The position numbers were made by a program, and so were the translations under genes. The notes below the pieces were generated by a model that saw only the letters and a list, made by a program, of their open reading frames with translations, was not told the DNA's origin and searched no databases. Positions 1-13,490 of a stretch of 64,000 nt of DNA are shown piece after piece (positions within the stretch are counted from its first letter, which is position 1; the number at the start of each line of letters is the position of its first letter). The stretch comes from Castanea sativa. Its lineage: Eukaryota > Streptophyta > Magnoliopsida > Fagales > Fagaceae. The DNA lies in NCBI RefSeq assembly GCF_040712315.1, contig NC_134014.1, positions 38,863,634 to 38,927,633 of the forward strand, in the 5' to 3' direction.

Positions 1-2010
1 TGATATGATACACAAAAATGAAAAAATTAATTTTTGATACCAATTCATGCTTTGACAAATATATTTTTATAAATAAAAAATAAAAATAAAAACTATTTTA
101 CTTGAACTCAATTATGATAGAACTCCATCGGTTAAAATCTCAACTATGCTCAGCCCATGGCCATCATCAGATCTATGATTATTAGATATAATATTTTGAT
201 CATCTCTCTCTCTTTTGCAAATTTTTCTATTATTATATTTTTTTATACCACTTTGCAATGCTAAATATCTTGTCCATTCACATAAATTATTGTTATGTTC
301 ATGTGTGTTTGTTGTTTAATTTCTCTTTACTATTTTCAGATTCGAATCAGTGGTTATTGCACAACACAACCTACTTGAAAATGATATCAAAGAAAAAGCA
401 AAATATATATTAATTGGCCTCTTTTAATTTTTAATCCTCTTTTCATCAGTTGTAAATTGAACTGGTTTCGACAATCAGTTTCTGTCGAACTCGTGAATTG
501 CATGGTGCTAGTACATCTTACGTCTCTTTTCTTACAGGTAATTTAACAACCATTATGGAATTTAGACTGTGGAATTCCATAATATTGTTTAAAAAATGTA
601 ATATTACTCTAGTTTAATTACAAATCACAGCATAAGCAAGAAAAAAGTGACACTCCTTTAAAAGTAAGATATTAAAAGAAGCCAATCTTAGCACTGGCAC
701 CAACCACACCAAACTCTCCCAATATGTCTTCTGGTTCTGGGTCAAGAGCAATATAAATATTTATTTAGTTTATATTATTGGATCCTCAAAAGATGTAATT
801 CCAATAGAGACATTGTCATTTGTCAATCTCCACCAAGCTTGGAACTCCCCCACCACCTAGTACAATTTTTTTAATTACTTTATATAAGCAGTACCCACCT
901 CCCCCTGAACCAGACAAATCATAGCATGCCAATCCACCATTGGAATCAAGTAAACCCTACGCCGATTGACCCATCAATGTCACAAAGACTCATTTAAGGT
1001 AAGTAATAAAGGAAAAGCATTTAGCCTCTACCACATATCCCCTCCCCAAGTATCATCCATCAACTCCTTTTGAAATCCTGACCAAACCTAATCTCTTTTT
1101 AATTTATTGCTCACATTCATGGAAAGTTTCATTTCACAGCAGCACTTTTTCTTTAATTAGTTTGAGTTTTCACGGTGCCTCTCATGTGAGCGTGTCATGT
1201 GCGGCATTGAAATTTTGGCCTTGAATTGAATTTCCCAGTTGTTTACATCGCCATCACCTAGATCACGAAAAAATGAAGAACGAGAAAAAGATTCTTTTTT
1301 AACCATAGTTCTAAGTAAGCTCCTTCTGGTTAGCGTCAAAACTCATTTAGCTCAGGGTTGCAATCAAAATTTAAACTTTGGGACCAAAGCATGCATCTTT
1401 TTGACCCAAAAAAACACCCTTAGATCTTAGACTAAATATACTATTAAAAAAAAAATCCATTCACTGTTAATAAAGTATAACCAAAAAAGTCAAAATATTG
1501 TATTTAAACATATTTCAAATTAATCATTTATCAAAAAATAATTTTTAGAATTTTTTTTAAAATTTTGAAAATAATCTATCATTGATTCTGTACTAGACTC
1601 TAGTATTTTCCTTTTGACTCTTCATTCATTTAATAAATCAAATAATCTTTTAGAAAAGTCATATTATTTATTGTTATGAAACCTACTTTTAATAATATTT
1701 ATGATTGAAAATGTATGTTTGTCTTGTCAAGTTCTAGCATAAACAAAAGAGTAAACACAAATACAGTCACAACAAGTTGATAGGTCGTTAATTATAATCA
1801 CTATCTCAACAAGAAAAAAAACTTGTCATTCGTTAGTTATTAGGGACATCCTGGGTCAAATTGAAAAATGGATAGATTTGTACAAATAATACCTTCTTCA
1901 TCACACACTCTTGACACAGATCAAAAGGAAATTATGATAAATAAATAAAAATATGTATTCTTCAGATCATCAACCCATCCCATCAAAGTTTTGAAGGGAA
2001 AAAAACGGGT
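1..2010. other. AT-rich intergenic DNA, no gene recognised
   Basis: Read in all frames, this stretch gives only short open frames without recognisable motifs or splice-linked coding potential. It contains ordinary AT-rich plant intergenic sequence with homopolymer runs. I see no RNA gene and no clear transposon ends here. Confidence 0.6.
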
Positions 2011-2059
2011 GCATGCATGCATACATACATACACACACACACACACATATATATATATA
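2011..2059. repeat. compound microsatellite (GCAT)n-(ACAT)n-(AC)n-(AT)n
   Basis: A run of GCATGC units passes into CATA units, then AC dinucleotides, then AT dinucleotides. It is a typical compound simple repeat and probably length-variable between individuals. Confidence 0.9.
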
Positions 2060-2360
2060 GTAATTTTGCTTGAAATCCCTTAGCCTCTTATTTCACGGTA
2101 ATCCTTAGTTTTATGCTGATTAAGGGAAGAAAAAAAAATTTACTAAAGGATTTTAACTGCACAAAAAAATATTAAAAAAAAAACTTTTTTAATGTTTTTG
2201 TTTTATTTTATCCCTTTAGACCAATTGAATTTTTAGGGAGACAAACTTTACTTTAGATATTTATTATGAATATAAATAAATTTGAGGGGCAGGCGGAAGA
2301 AGGGAGCATGGCCCTGTTTGGTCCCAACGTAGGTTTGTCCCTACATTAGCATATAAAAAT

Positions 2361-3247
2361 TAGGGTTGTAAACGAACCAAACTTTGTCAAGTAATACATC
2401 TTCAAGCTTGGCTTGAGCTTGTGATAAGCCTTAAAATAGTGTTTGAGCTTGAGCTCGTGAGAAAGCCAAAAAACTTGAACTTGGCTTGATTAATTAGTCA
2501 AGCCAAACTCAAGCTCAAACTCAAGCTTAAGTCAAGTGTTTGAGCTTGAAATCTAAAAAAAAATTACATTATTAAATGTTTAAATCTCTAAACTAAGAAA
2601 AAGAAAAAAGAAAATAGTATATTTATTTTATCATGCATCTAGTCTTACTTATAATTAGCTATTATTCAAATTAATAATTTACATAATTAAATTCATTCAT
2701 TCATCATTCCTTGTTTACAGTTTCAGCAATTGTTCAAAATACAATTTTTATATCCATGTTAGATGGTGAAGGACTAGAAAAATACCTATTTGTAACTATT
2801 ATGAATGATAAAATATTAACATGTTTCATAACTTTACTTTAGATGATTAATAAGAAGGATCATATGTGGCCTACTTAATTATTTATTTATTTTTAATGTA
2901 ACTATAGTCTAAAATGGCTCTTAATCAATTTAAAGGGAAGGAAAAAAATTAAGGTAATATAAGTAGTGGTCTCATGTTGGCCATGTTATTATTAAGATAT
3001 GTGTAATGGGTATATTTAGTTAACTCATATAAATTTATAAATAAGTCTATGCTTGATGTGTATCAAGCCTAATAGTTCACGAGTTTGTTTGTGAACAATT
3101 TTTTTTTCTTGGGCTTGGCTTGTTTATTAAACAAACCTAAAACTAAAACTCATGCTTGACTTATTTATAAACAAACAAACATGAACAAGCTTTTCATCGA
3201 GCCAAGCTCGAGTTGTTCATGATCGGCTTGATTCATTTACAACCCTA
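2361..3247. mobile_element. non-autonomous foldback DNA transposon, hAT-like
   Basis: The 887-bp element starts with TAGGGTTGTAAACGAACCAA and ends with the near-perfect inverse (TTGATTCATTTACAACCCTA). The flanks read ATAAAAAT on the left and GTAAAAAT on the right, an 8-bp target-site duplication with one mismatch, which fits hAT elements. The subterminal parts are rich in AGCTTGAGCT-like words on both strands, giving a strong foldback. There is no transposase frame, so it depends on an autonomous partner. A Mutator-like (9-bp TSD) origin is the main alternative. Confidence 0.7.
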
Positions 3248-3255
3248 GTAAAAAT

Positions 3256-4504
3256 CAAGCTTCAGTCGTGTTTCAATTTGGTTCAACTTTCAAGACAACA
3301 ACACGAAAAAATCGAGCACTAAACAATAACATACATATATATGAGGTTCATTCCATCCCTTGAAGCACCAAACTAACGATTCTAACACATGCAACCAATG
3401 ACAATATACCATTTGAGATAAATTTATTACGTAAAAAACAAGGTGGATAAAATTATAGTCATGCTTAAAAAAAATGAGCTTTAATAAGTTTTAATTATAT
3501 TAGCAGTGATGTCGCAAAAGCCTGAAGAAAGCACACACAATACTTTCTTGATGGAACAAAAACTAAACTATTAGTTTTTTTGTAGTAAACCTCGAATCCT
3601 TGACAGGTTCTTTGAATCTACAAGGTGATAGGTTTGGAATCAACTAAAGAAAAGTTTGAGAAAAAATCTGAATTTTATTAATAATAATCAATCCCCAAAA
3701 AATGTTTACAAAATTAGGAGCTTATTTAAGGGTTCTGTAAAACTTAATGGACAAGAAAATATATTTTAAAATAAATCATAATTAATATCTAATCATAACA
3801 TGAACCAAATTTGACCTAAAAAGTATTAAAAGCGCCAAAAACAAGTAAATAAATAACCTAAACCTAAAATAATAAGAATTACATAAAAATACCAAAAGTA
3901 AATAATTACAAAAATTAAATAGTTGATTATATCCTACATCAAGCAGGATGTAAAAATAAATTGGATTTTAAATTTATCTAAACATGCACAAATGCATTTT
4001 AGTTAAATAAAACACGAGCTAGCTAAGGGATACAATCTTCGGTTTCTATTGAATTAACCTATCTATTAGAGATGGCTCATATCTGTCATCATTTGCCAAA
4101 ATGCCTTAGGAGTTGAATAGCGCAGAGTGGAGCAAATACAATCAGCAGAGTGAAGCCTATTAGGCCGTGAATGTTTAATTAGAGTTTATTTTGCCAGGTC
4201 GAAGAATAGGTGAGAGGTATATGGTCATTTTAGAAATTTTTATAGGTACATGATTAATTGTGTTATATATATACGCACTATTACAAGTTTATAACCATAT
4301 TTTTTTTTATATAGTGGATTATCAACCCCTCATTCTCGTTGCGTAGGCACACAATTTCTCTCTTCTCCCTTCTTTAATCTCGTGCAAACTAATTGTTTCT
4401 CAACACTATTTCTTGAGTATAAAATATGTAATTAAATAGATATAACAAGCTAACAATGTTTGATTGTATACAGTAGACCAAAATAAATCTATTACACCAA
4501 ATGT
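3256..4504. other. AT-rich intergenic DNA, nothing recognised
   Basis: No coding frame, RNA gene or complete transposon end could be supported. A short CACTA...TAGTG inverted pair lies at about 4275-4315, but it is too small to define an element. Confidence 0.5.
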
Positions 4505-4950
4505 TAATACAACAACATTAGTATAGTGGTATTAGACACAATATTGCATCTAGAAATTAAAAATCATTGCAATAATAATTTTAAAGTGATAAATTATCGC
4601 ATTTACAATAATTAATTGCAATAACTTATAATTATCAGTACTACATTAGGAAAATTTGTTGCAATAATTTAAAATAAAGATATCATTACAATAACTTGAT
4701 AACAGTTATTTTTGCAATCTATTATAACAAAAATTTCAAAGTGATATTTTATTGCAATAAAGACATCATTGTGATCATTTGACATTAATTATTTTACAAT
4801 CTATTGCAATGACAAACATGAAACTAATATATCATTGCAATAACATGATATAAATTATTTTACAACTTAATACAATGACAAATATGAAACAATTATTTCT
4901 TACAATGAATATATCGTTGCAATAAATTGTTTATTGCAACAACATATATA

Positions 4951-6145
4951 TGATAGGAGTTTTACTATACTATTACATTAGCTAGCTTGGGAAGTTAGTT
5001 AGTAATGAGTTGTGAGAGTTGTACAAGTGGTTAGTTAGTCCAGAAGTTGTAATTGATTGTATAACAAAATTCATATCTATACTGAATGTATAGCAAATTG
5101 CTCTGCTATAAAAGGGTAATCTGGATTGTAAGCAAGGACATTGAAGAATGATATGCAATTTCCTTCTCTTTGCTCTTCCTACTACTCTCTCTATTCTCTT
5201 TTTTACTCTAATCTACTCTAGGAGGCCTAGTTCCCTCGAAGAACTATTGTAACTGTAGGGTCATTTGGCCTAAGAATATATGTGGGGTAGCCCAAAAATA
5301 TCTTTCGGGCTAGAAGCCCAATTCGAGGACGTTGAATAGTCCGAGGATGTATGAATGTTGACTCATAAGAAAATACAAGGTTAAGAAGAGATAATGTCTA
5401 ATTGAATTTGTCCGAGGAAGAATGTGTCCTCGGCAAGGTGAAGCCGAGGTAGGGGAAGGGTTGTTTGATATCCACATGCTATGTCCTAGAAATTCCTATA
5501 GGATAGGGAGGACGTAGTACACATGGAGGATAAGAAGAAGGGCGGTGAAATATCTAAGATAAAGTTATTACCACCGCCCCCGCATTAAAGGCTCTGCAAT
5601 GAATATTCTGACCGCATTAATGGAGAAGTGAGACCCGAGCATCAGGTTCTGAAACTTGGCCCTTGTCTCCAGAGATTTTAGGGAAGGTGGATGGGACAAG
5701 TATCTAAACTAGCAGTTTAACCATGAGGTAGAGGATGAGAAGGGGAAGAAGGAGGGAGTATAAAAGAGAGAAGGGACCTTCGGTAAAAAGGGGGGAGAAA
5801 AATGCTGAAAAGAGGAGGAGAGAAAATATAGTGTAGACTTGATTATCCACAATTGTCATCTATCTTGAACAGTAGTAATATAAACTATCCTCGGATTGTG
5901 TCCGATGAGGAGTTTTCCTTCGTATTCATATAAACAAACTCCTTGTACGTACCATTGGGTCCAAAGCTCATCTTTCTTTGTTATTTAAACGCCTTTAGAA
6001 CCTAGATTTCAAGCCCACTCTTTACAAATTTATTGTAAAAAAGGATTTCAGACCCATTTCTTTCTGATTGTGGGTCAGGGGCTTGAATTGTGCCCTTACA
6101 GTAACTATTTTCATTACTTGATTAAGAACTATTGAGTTTTTTTCA
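4951..6145 (+). mobile_element. copia-like solo LTR interrupted by another solo LTR
   Basis: The sequence begins TGATAGGAG, has a TATA-like CTATAAAAGG at about 5106 and the CT-rich leader usual for copia LTRs, and appears to end ...TTTTTTTCA at 6145. Flanking pentamers are ATATA (4946-4950) and ATATG (6146-6150), a possible imperfect target-site duplication. Without the inserted 5254-6100 LTR and one copy of its GTAAC duplication it would be about 343 bp. No internal retroelement domain is next to it. The right boundary is inferred. Confidence 0.4.
5254..6100. mobile_element. gypsy-like solo LTR, TSD GTAAC
   Basis: This 847-bp LTR starts TGTAGGG and ends CCCTTACA, a 7-8 bp terminal inverted repeat of TG...CA type. 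It is flanked on both sides by GTAAC (5249-5253 and 6101-6105), a perfect 5-bp target-site duplication. It carries CCTCGGAC/TCCGAGGA words and a GCATTAATG block that recur, in the other orientation, in the LTRs of the large element at 44.6-56.2 kb. No internal domain is attached, so it is a solo LTR left by LTR-LTR recombination. Confidence 0.85.
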
Positions 6146-6747
6146 ATATGTCATTGTATCAAAATTGTTATTAAAATATCTAGTGATTATTGCAATGAAA
6201 TTTTTTGTTGCACAGACTTATTACCTCAAAATTATTGTAACAACTTGCATCAACTATTGCAATGACTTTGATATTATTGCAATGATTTTTTATTGTTGTA
6301 ATAAATATTTTTTTTCTTATAGTGTTAGCTAGTTTTTAGCATTTCTTTTCCCTTACTATTTGTGGGCCCCATAATAAAATTGCTTTATTATTTTTTTTGG
6401 AGGTACTACTACTATGCTTTTGGTATAAAAAAAAAACTAATACAAATAACTAAATGTAGGTCCCATGCTATATTTGTTTTCAAAAGGCCAAGTATTTTTT
6501 TGGCTTATTACATGTCCCATTCTTTTTTTTCTTTTCTTTTTTTTTTTTGGCTAAAGTACTTCTAGTAAAAAAAAATCAATCAACTTATTTTATTTAGCTT
6601 TTATCAATAATATTTTTAGTAAAAAATTAGATAAGTTATTGTTTGAACCTTTAGTATCTATTATTAGAAGCACCAATATTCAAAATCAAGCCCCTCTTTC
6701 CTACTTGTTGTAATCAATGCTATTAATTATGTTTTGGCGTTTGTTCT

Positions 6748-7549
6748 TGTAGGGATGAGGGGCCAATATAAGGATATTGAGCCGTGGGCCGCATCCGAAT
6801 ACGTTAGATGGTTCGAGGACAGATAAGTATTGTTGAAGACGGGTAGATTATTGAGCCAAAGAAGATGTCAAGTCACAGTAAACAAGTGATATTGTCTGAG
6901 GAGCTACCCCTCCTCGGACGGTAGATTAGAGACCTAAAGTCCGACCACCCATTAAGCCCTAGGCAATGGACAACCATGCTTAGGAGGATAAGTTTCAGTA
7001 AGAGATGAGTGACTAGAGAGATGAGAAAGATCTGGGCATAAAGTTGCTACCACCGTATTGAATGCTCTGCATCTAATCTCCTGGCCGCATTAATGTTGAA
7101 GTAATACATGAACAGTAGTTCCCAACCTTACAGCTATCCACAAAAATTTCAAGAAGGTACTGATGGGACAAGTATCAAGAAGATAAGCAATCTAATCTAC
7201 ACGTGAAGGGCTGGAATGAAAGAAGAGAAATACATATAAAAAGGAAGAACCCCATAACAAGAGGGGGCATCTAAGACTGAGAAAAGAAAAAGTATTGTGT
7301 AATTAAGAACTTGAACATTTGTGTAAGTCCAAGAGAACTATATATAGGAACAAACCTTCGTTGGACTTGACTGATTAGCCTTTTTCTTTGTCCAAATTGT
7401 TTATTTTATTGATTCTGACATTAACTAGTCCATCACGTAACTCATTGAACGTTCATTATCAGGTTCACTTTCTAACAAATTTATTGTTTTGGGGCTCTTT
7501 GGGCCATTGTCCATTCCATTTGGGCTGTAGAGCGAAACGTGCCCTTATA
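6748..7549. mobile_element. second solo LTR of the same type, TSD GTTC(T/C)
   Basis: About 802 bp, beginning TGTAGGGATGAGG and ending GTGCCCTTATA, so the terminal CA has decayed to TA. Flanks GTTCT (6743-6747) and GTTCC (7550-7554) match at four of five bases. The internal order of shared words (TTCGAGGAC, CTCCTCGGAC, GGCCGCATTAATG, GACAAGTATC) parallels the solo LTR at 5254-6100. It is an older insertion of a related family. Confidence 0.75.
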
Positions 7550-7554
7550 GTTCC

Positions 7555-10500
7555 AATTTACATAATTTTTCGATATTGGTCAAATCTAGTATATCGTTTT
7601 GGAATTTTTGCTAATATATAAATATTTAACACTTATATTTTACTCATCATCAATGAAATAATAATAATCCCATCAAGACAACATATCATTATTATTAGTA
7701 TTATTTATTTAACAAAAGAGAGGAGCAAACTAAAAATTGATCAGAATGAACTAAAATAACTAACTGAAATTGATTGAAATAACCTGAAATGGACTAGAAT
7801 TTAACCCAAGGCGGAACGAAAGAGTTTTTCATTATGGTTTGCTTATTGATATGATATTTACCAACTATTCATGCCAAAACGAAATCTAAAACAATGGTTG
7901 TAACAATTATTTGAAAAAAAAAAAACTAAAGAATTTCCATATTTGTATGTTTGACGCATGTAATTAAATTAAATTTACCATATCTCAATAATTAAACTTT
8001 TTGGGACAATTGATATTTTAACATTGTATTAGAGTAGGAAGTCTTGAGTTCGATCTTTATCTCTTCCACTTTACCTCCCATTTAAATTCTAACATGTTGG
8101 ACCTCACCTATTAAAAGGTCGTTTCAGCTCACACGTGAAAAGAAGTGTCAAATTTATGTGGTTAAATAATTAAATTTACCATATCCCAATAACTTAAGCT
8201 TTTGGGACAATTGGTAAGTTAACATACAATACCATATTGGTCAAGAGCCTTGTAATTCAGTTGACATCTATTTTATTTTATTTTTTTCCAATGAAGACAC
8301 TTATAGTTTAAATCTCCCTACCGCATTATAACAATTGAATTATCAAACTGGTAATACATATTTAACAATGTAAGTTTATCTGCCAAATGGACGAGATTTG
8401 CCATTTTTGACAATTTTGTTTCCCCCTTGAATACTTTTTTAATGAATTGAGTCCAAATCCCAACTTCCTTTAAATTTCAGACTTTAAAGATAAGGCTTCA
8501 ATTTTCCGAGTCTTACAGACGTTCAACACATTTGCCAAAATTTCCATAAACTATCACCCAAATACACTAATAGCATGATTATATCTATGATTTTCGTCGA
8601 ATATATTAAGAAATTATTGGATCTAAGCTTTGACTAAGCATGGACCACTCGTGTGCTTGTCACTCTAGGGTCTTATGGACAACATTTGTGTGGTTGTGTT
8701 GGAAAAAATAGAAATTGTGTCAGCTTGCCATATTACCAATTTACCATTTAAAACAAATTGTATTTCAGATAACATCAAGCCAAAATAAATGGATGGTGAC
8801 ATGGAGCCATGTCCCTAGGCTTTCTTGACAGAAGAATTGGGTTGGTGAGGACTTTATCTTATATATAAAACTTAAGCATGGAATTAACATGCTTTTCTAC
8901 AGCTCAATTAAACATTTTGAGAGAATTTATCTTTTTTTAATTGGAAGAGGATATGATTTACTTACTTTTTCAAATGTTTTTTTTTTCAAAATAAAAATTA
9001 AGTAGTTTATGAATCTATTACATGAATCCGTCTTCAAGCATCCAGGCAAATTGATAAATAAATGAAAATTCATGGTAAATAATTTCTCTCACAACAACAT
9101 ATGCTTGATTCTCACCTCATTTAGAGACAAGAGATTGTTTTTTCACCACTAAAAATGAAAAATAATTTTGAATAGTTACAAGTTTGTATATTAAATTTAA
9201 GGGTCATATTTACGAGTACTCTTAGTATAATTGTTAATAAATTATATTAAGAAAGTTTTGACATCATTTTTATAGAAAATATAAAAAACTGTTAACAAAA
9301 TTAATTACTTTATCATTTTTCTATAAATAAAATTTTTTTTTAAGGACATTGATTAACATTTTCTTAACTTTAAAGAGTAGTTCTAGATTACAAATTATTT
9401 TACAACTTTTTTTTTACCACAAAAATGAATTGGATTTCACAACATTTAATAGTTTTTCAAATTTAAAACCAACAACCACTAAAGTCATTAATTTCCAAAA
9501 CACTAGAAAAAGCAAACACATGTTCAAAGTTTATTTAATTATTAAAACATAAAAATTGTTATCATTATTATTATTTTAATTAATAATGGGTTGTATAAGT
9601 GGAACGAGGGTCCAAGTTTTTGACCAAAAGATCAAGAAATTTACATCTGCGTCCATTTAAAGAAAGGAATTATTTAAAAACCAAACAAACAAAGTTGTTC
9701 CTGGATGATGTCATAGCCAGGATTTCTTGGGAGGGACAGTTAGGATGCTTAAACCTCGGATAGTTTCAAGACAAAGACAAATGACGTGGCCCTTCGTTTT
9801 GGGCTGTACTTAATCTGGATGACCGAACGATAAGCGGCTGACGTGGACATTTTTTTTTTTTTTTTACGCGGCTCGGCTTCGACCTTTTACACTCCTTAAG
9901 GAGTACCTCCGCCTCAGAATCTGATTCTTTCGCAAGATGTGAATTGACGATGCAGATCCAACGATAAGTGGATAACTGTTCCCCATGAAAAGATGGTCCA
10001 AAAAATATTTTATTTTATTATTTATTTTTTAAGGATGGTCCAAATTAGAGGATAAGTTTTTATTTATTTAAGCAATAATAAATTTATAAATTTTTTAATA
10101 GCTGTTGAGTTGTTAAATTTTTACTGCTTTTTATGAACCTAAAATTAAGATCATTTTTTTTTTTACCTATGATTAACGATTTGTTACATTTATAAATATT
10201 TTTACATTTTTTAATCTATAGAGTTTCTCTATTTATTTAGGTTTTAAAAAAACATATATTAGTTATTTAATAAATTAGATAAAATGGAACATCTATTACC
10301 CCTTATTATCAAACCAAATCATTATTATTAATTTTTAATATATGTCGAATGTCGAAAGTCTTAATAGCTAAATTTTCAGACAAATAATACTGATCGAATT
10401 TCTCTCAAAATGAAATAATTATTTTAAAATCATGAAGGTCGAAGACGGCTTAAAATCACAATACTCTTCAAATTGTATTCAGAAAACTTCCCTCAAAATA

Positions 10501-13480
10501 GGATGAACCATAAGTCTTAAAATACATGAATTTAGGAGTGGAAAACTAAATTTTATAGTCATCTTTTGGACTAATCAAATTATATGCAGCAATGATCTAA
10601 TTTAGCAATTATACACAGAAGAAAAAAAGTTTCATAAGCATCGCAGCAATTTCTGCGAACCATCAAACAAACCAAAAGTAAAAAGGGGAGAGGAAAAAAA
10701 AAAGTCATCCAGAATCCATTAACTTTTGGTACAATTCGATAAGAGAAAATTTACAAAATAGGCACGTCACGTATATATTTGTTGTACACCTCATCATGAT
10801 TTCCAGTCATGATACAATTGTTAATTACAAGCGTCCCATAAAAATGTACACTGTTATTGATGGGGGCAACAGCCAACAAGTTTGCCCATGACGGTTCGTT
10901 TTCAATGGTTATGATGGACCTATGATTCTTGCATAGCAATAGGCCAAAGCAAACTGATAATTGAGATTGTAATTTCTTCTCATTATTTTTCTTTGTTTTC
11001 AATAAAAGACCATGATATTATATATATATAAAGAAGAAGTTATTCATTGGTTTTTAAAAAAAAAAAGGTAATTCTAATGTGATAGAAAAGGCTTTTTTTA
11101 TATTCTTTTTTAGGATAGGAATAGGAAAAAGGCTTATTGATTCTAAACATTGTCAAATTCGGGAATAACGGCTCGGATCACCACAGGTTTTTTTAACCTT
11201 TCTAAAATACCCATAAGTTTTATTTTGTTTAGGTCTAATTTTTTCAAAGTTTATAAATATAATCTTGAAAGCTTATAGCTATGTTCAAATAAACAATTAT
11301 TAAATAATATTCTTTTAAAAAATTAGATTCAAAACAAACAAAAGTGGAGCAGGGAATATAAAATTAAGTGGACGGAGTAAATTAGAAAATTGAGGGAAGG
11401 GACCCGTTTTAGTGGATTTTAAGAGCCTAAGGGCTAGGACAGTGAAAGAAAGGAATTACCGTCAACACAGATCACTTGCTTTTCCACGTTATCTTCACAA
11501 TTTTCCCTGTGATCATGTCCTACCTACATTTGATAAGGATTCACTTCACCTCCACCGTCTGATCATCATCACAGGTGGTGGTGGCACGAAAGACCCGTTA
11601 AGTCAATCGACCCACAAACCCTCAAAACAACAAAAATTTACGCTAGAGGCCTGGTTCGGTTAGGAATGCTAATATTGCAATATTTTATATTATTTTTGCT
11701 ATAATTTACCATACGATGGGTTATGAGTGGTGAAGAAATTAACTCACATAGATCAATAATTTTTTTTCACTGTTCACAACTCATTACCTAACAAATAATG
11801 GCAAAAATGATGGGTCATTTCTCTACAACTATTGCTAGTACAGAGCCTAAGCTGAACTTTAACTTAGGTGAGAAGCTCATAAAAAGGGACGGCTAGCTAA
11901 TAATCAATCACGATAATGAATAAGTGGGTCCCAAATTTCATCAAATAGTAATGCATATAAGCTTGCGGCGACCAGTCGCAGATAAGTTTTCCCATGCACA
12001 TTTTTTAAGATCTGGCACGTGTAAATTAGACGGTAAATATCAAGGCATTATTGTTCACAGACTCACAGTGCCCACTGGAAAAAAAAGAGGAATCTATAAA
12101 TCCAACGTAAAAGTCCGAGTTTTTGAAGGAATTTGAGTCACTTTTTGACAGTAGTTCCGGAACTGAACAAGAATTCAAATTTGGTTCAATGTAATGCATA
12201 CAGTTCAAACTTTTTGTACACGTGTAGGGTCTACGTTTGCTTCTATCTCTACTTGCATGTAGAGATTAAAATCAGCTGAGCGTGAGACCGCGAAACATGG
12301 ATGATCTGATCCAATCAGTTTCTCGCATTAAAAAACTGCTCGTCTTTTGGCTCAAAAGTCAAAAACATGATTAATAAACAAAGTCACTAAAACCTTTAAA
12401 TCAAAGTACATTTTTGATAGTTAAAAACTTGTCGTTATTTTCATTTTAGCTTTTCACAATTGATTTTATCCTATCGTGTTAATCCTACCATTCATTTTTG
12501 TCACTATTGTTTGAATAATTAACATTTTAATTTTTATGAATAGTTATTTAATGAAATAACAACTCTAAAATGCTATTCTCTTTGTTCCAGTTTGTTTGTC
12601 CTCTATTCTATTTTGAGATGTTTTAAAATATTGTCCTGTTTTTAAAAATAAAAGTTATTAATTCACTAATGTTCTTATTATACCCTTAATTTATTTTCAA
12701 AAATATTTGAAAAGAAAACTAACAAATATTTTAAAAATCAATTTAATTAAAGCACTTTTTAGTTGCCTCAATAAGAATAAATCTTTTTTAAAAAAGCTAA
12801 TAAATTTATTTAAGGGTAGTTTTGTAAACTTATACATTTTTATAAGGTAGACAAGACAATAAATAATATTTCCTTAAAAAGTTTAACTTTTTAAACAGGA
12901 CAAACAAATTGGGACCGAAAGAGTATGTAATAACAATAATTTTATTATTATAGACATAATAATATATTATGGACAATTAGATTATTAACAAAAATGATCA
13001 AAGTCAAAATGAAAACCACCATAATTTAAGGGTTAGGGTGAATTCGAGTTATTTTTTATTAAAAAAAAGAAAATATTAATTTAGTAAGAGTAATTTACCA
13101 ATTAACTATCAATTTTGAAAAAACTTTTATAAGAAATTTAAAAAACTATAAAAATAATTAATTATTTTTTCATTTTTTCTATAAAAAAAATTTATAAAAT
13201 AGTTTATTAAACATATGACATAGGGCACATTAGTAAATCCCATTTAGTATTAGGAGATGGACTCAAAAAAATAAAAATGTAGCAACTTGACTGATGAAGA
13301 CTACGAAGCTATGGTGGTATGAGAAGCATCGGATTCCTAGTCTACATCCGAGCTCAGCTTCTCTCGTTTATTGGGTTTTGGAATTTTTCTCTTTTGGGAG
13401 CTTGACTCGGAGAGAGATAGCATTTAACCATGGTTAGGAGCACTAGGGTTTAATCTTGGTTAAGCACGGGCCAACAGGCC
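7555..13480. other. long AT-rich intergenic region upstream of the PEPCK gene
   Basis: No gene is supported. A short repeat with the phrase CTTTTGGGACAATTG occurs twice (about 7996-8015 and 8198-8215) and is probably dispersed repeat debris. A (T)18 tract lies at about 9851-9866. ACGTGG words near 9783 and 9841 resemble G-box cores but lie about 3.7 kb from the probable promoter. Short open frames here lack recognisable motifs. Confidence 0.5.
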
Positions 13481-13490
13481 CAGTGAATCC

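Larger units (their letters stand above)
4505..6325. mobile_element. CACTA-like non-autonomous remnant, split by nested LTRs
   Basis: The left piece (about 4505-4950) and right piece (about 6151-6325) share many copies of TTGCAATAA/TTATTGCAA words and look like one element. The right end, read on the minus strand, is CACTATAAGAAAAAAAAT, the classic CACTA-type terminal motif. The left terminus is not clear, so the 5' boundary is approximate. The middle is occupied by a copia-like LTR that itself contains a gypsy-like solo LTR. No transposase is encoded. Confidence 0.45.

Noticed and set aside
5254..7549. The two TGTAGGG LTRs as the two ends of one element
   Set aside because: Each has its own different target duplication (GTAAC and GTTC(T/C)) and no retroelement domain lies between them.
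9783..9850. ACGTGG words as G-box promoter of a gene
   Set aside because: No coding exon follows within several kilobases, and such hexamers occur by chance.
10751..11002. 83-codon minus-strand open frame
   Set aside because: No recognisable motif, no splice partner, AT-rich surroundings, and the plus strand is equally open by chance.
11640..11850. Possible foldback MITE (GGGTTATGAGTGGTGAA against TTCACTGTTCACAACTCATTACC)
   Set aside because: Pairing is partial and no terminal repeats or target duplication could be defined.
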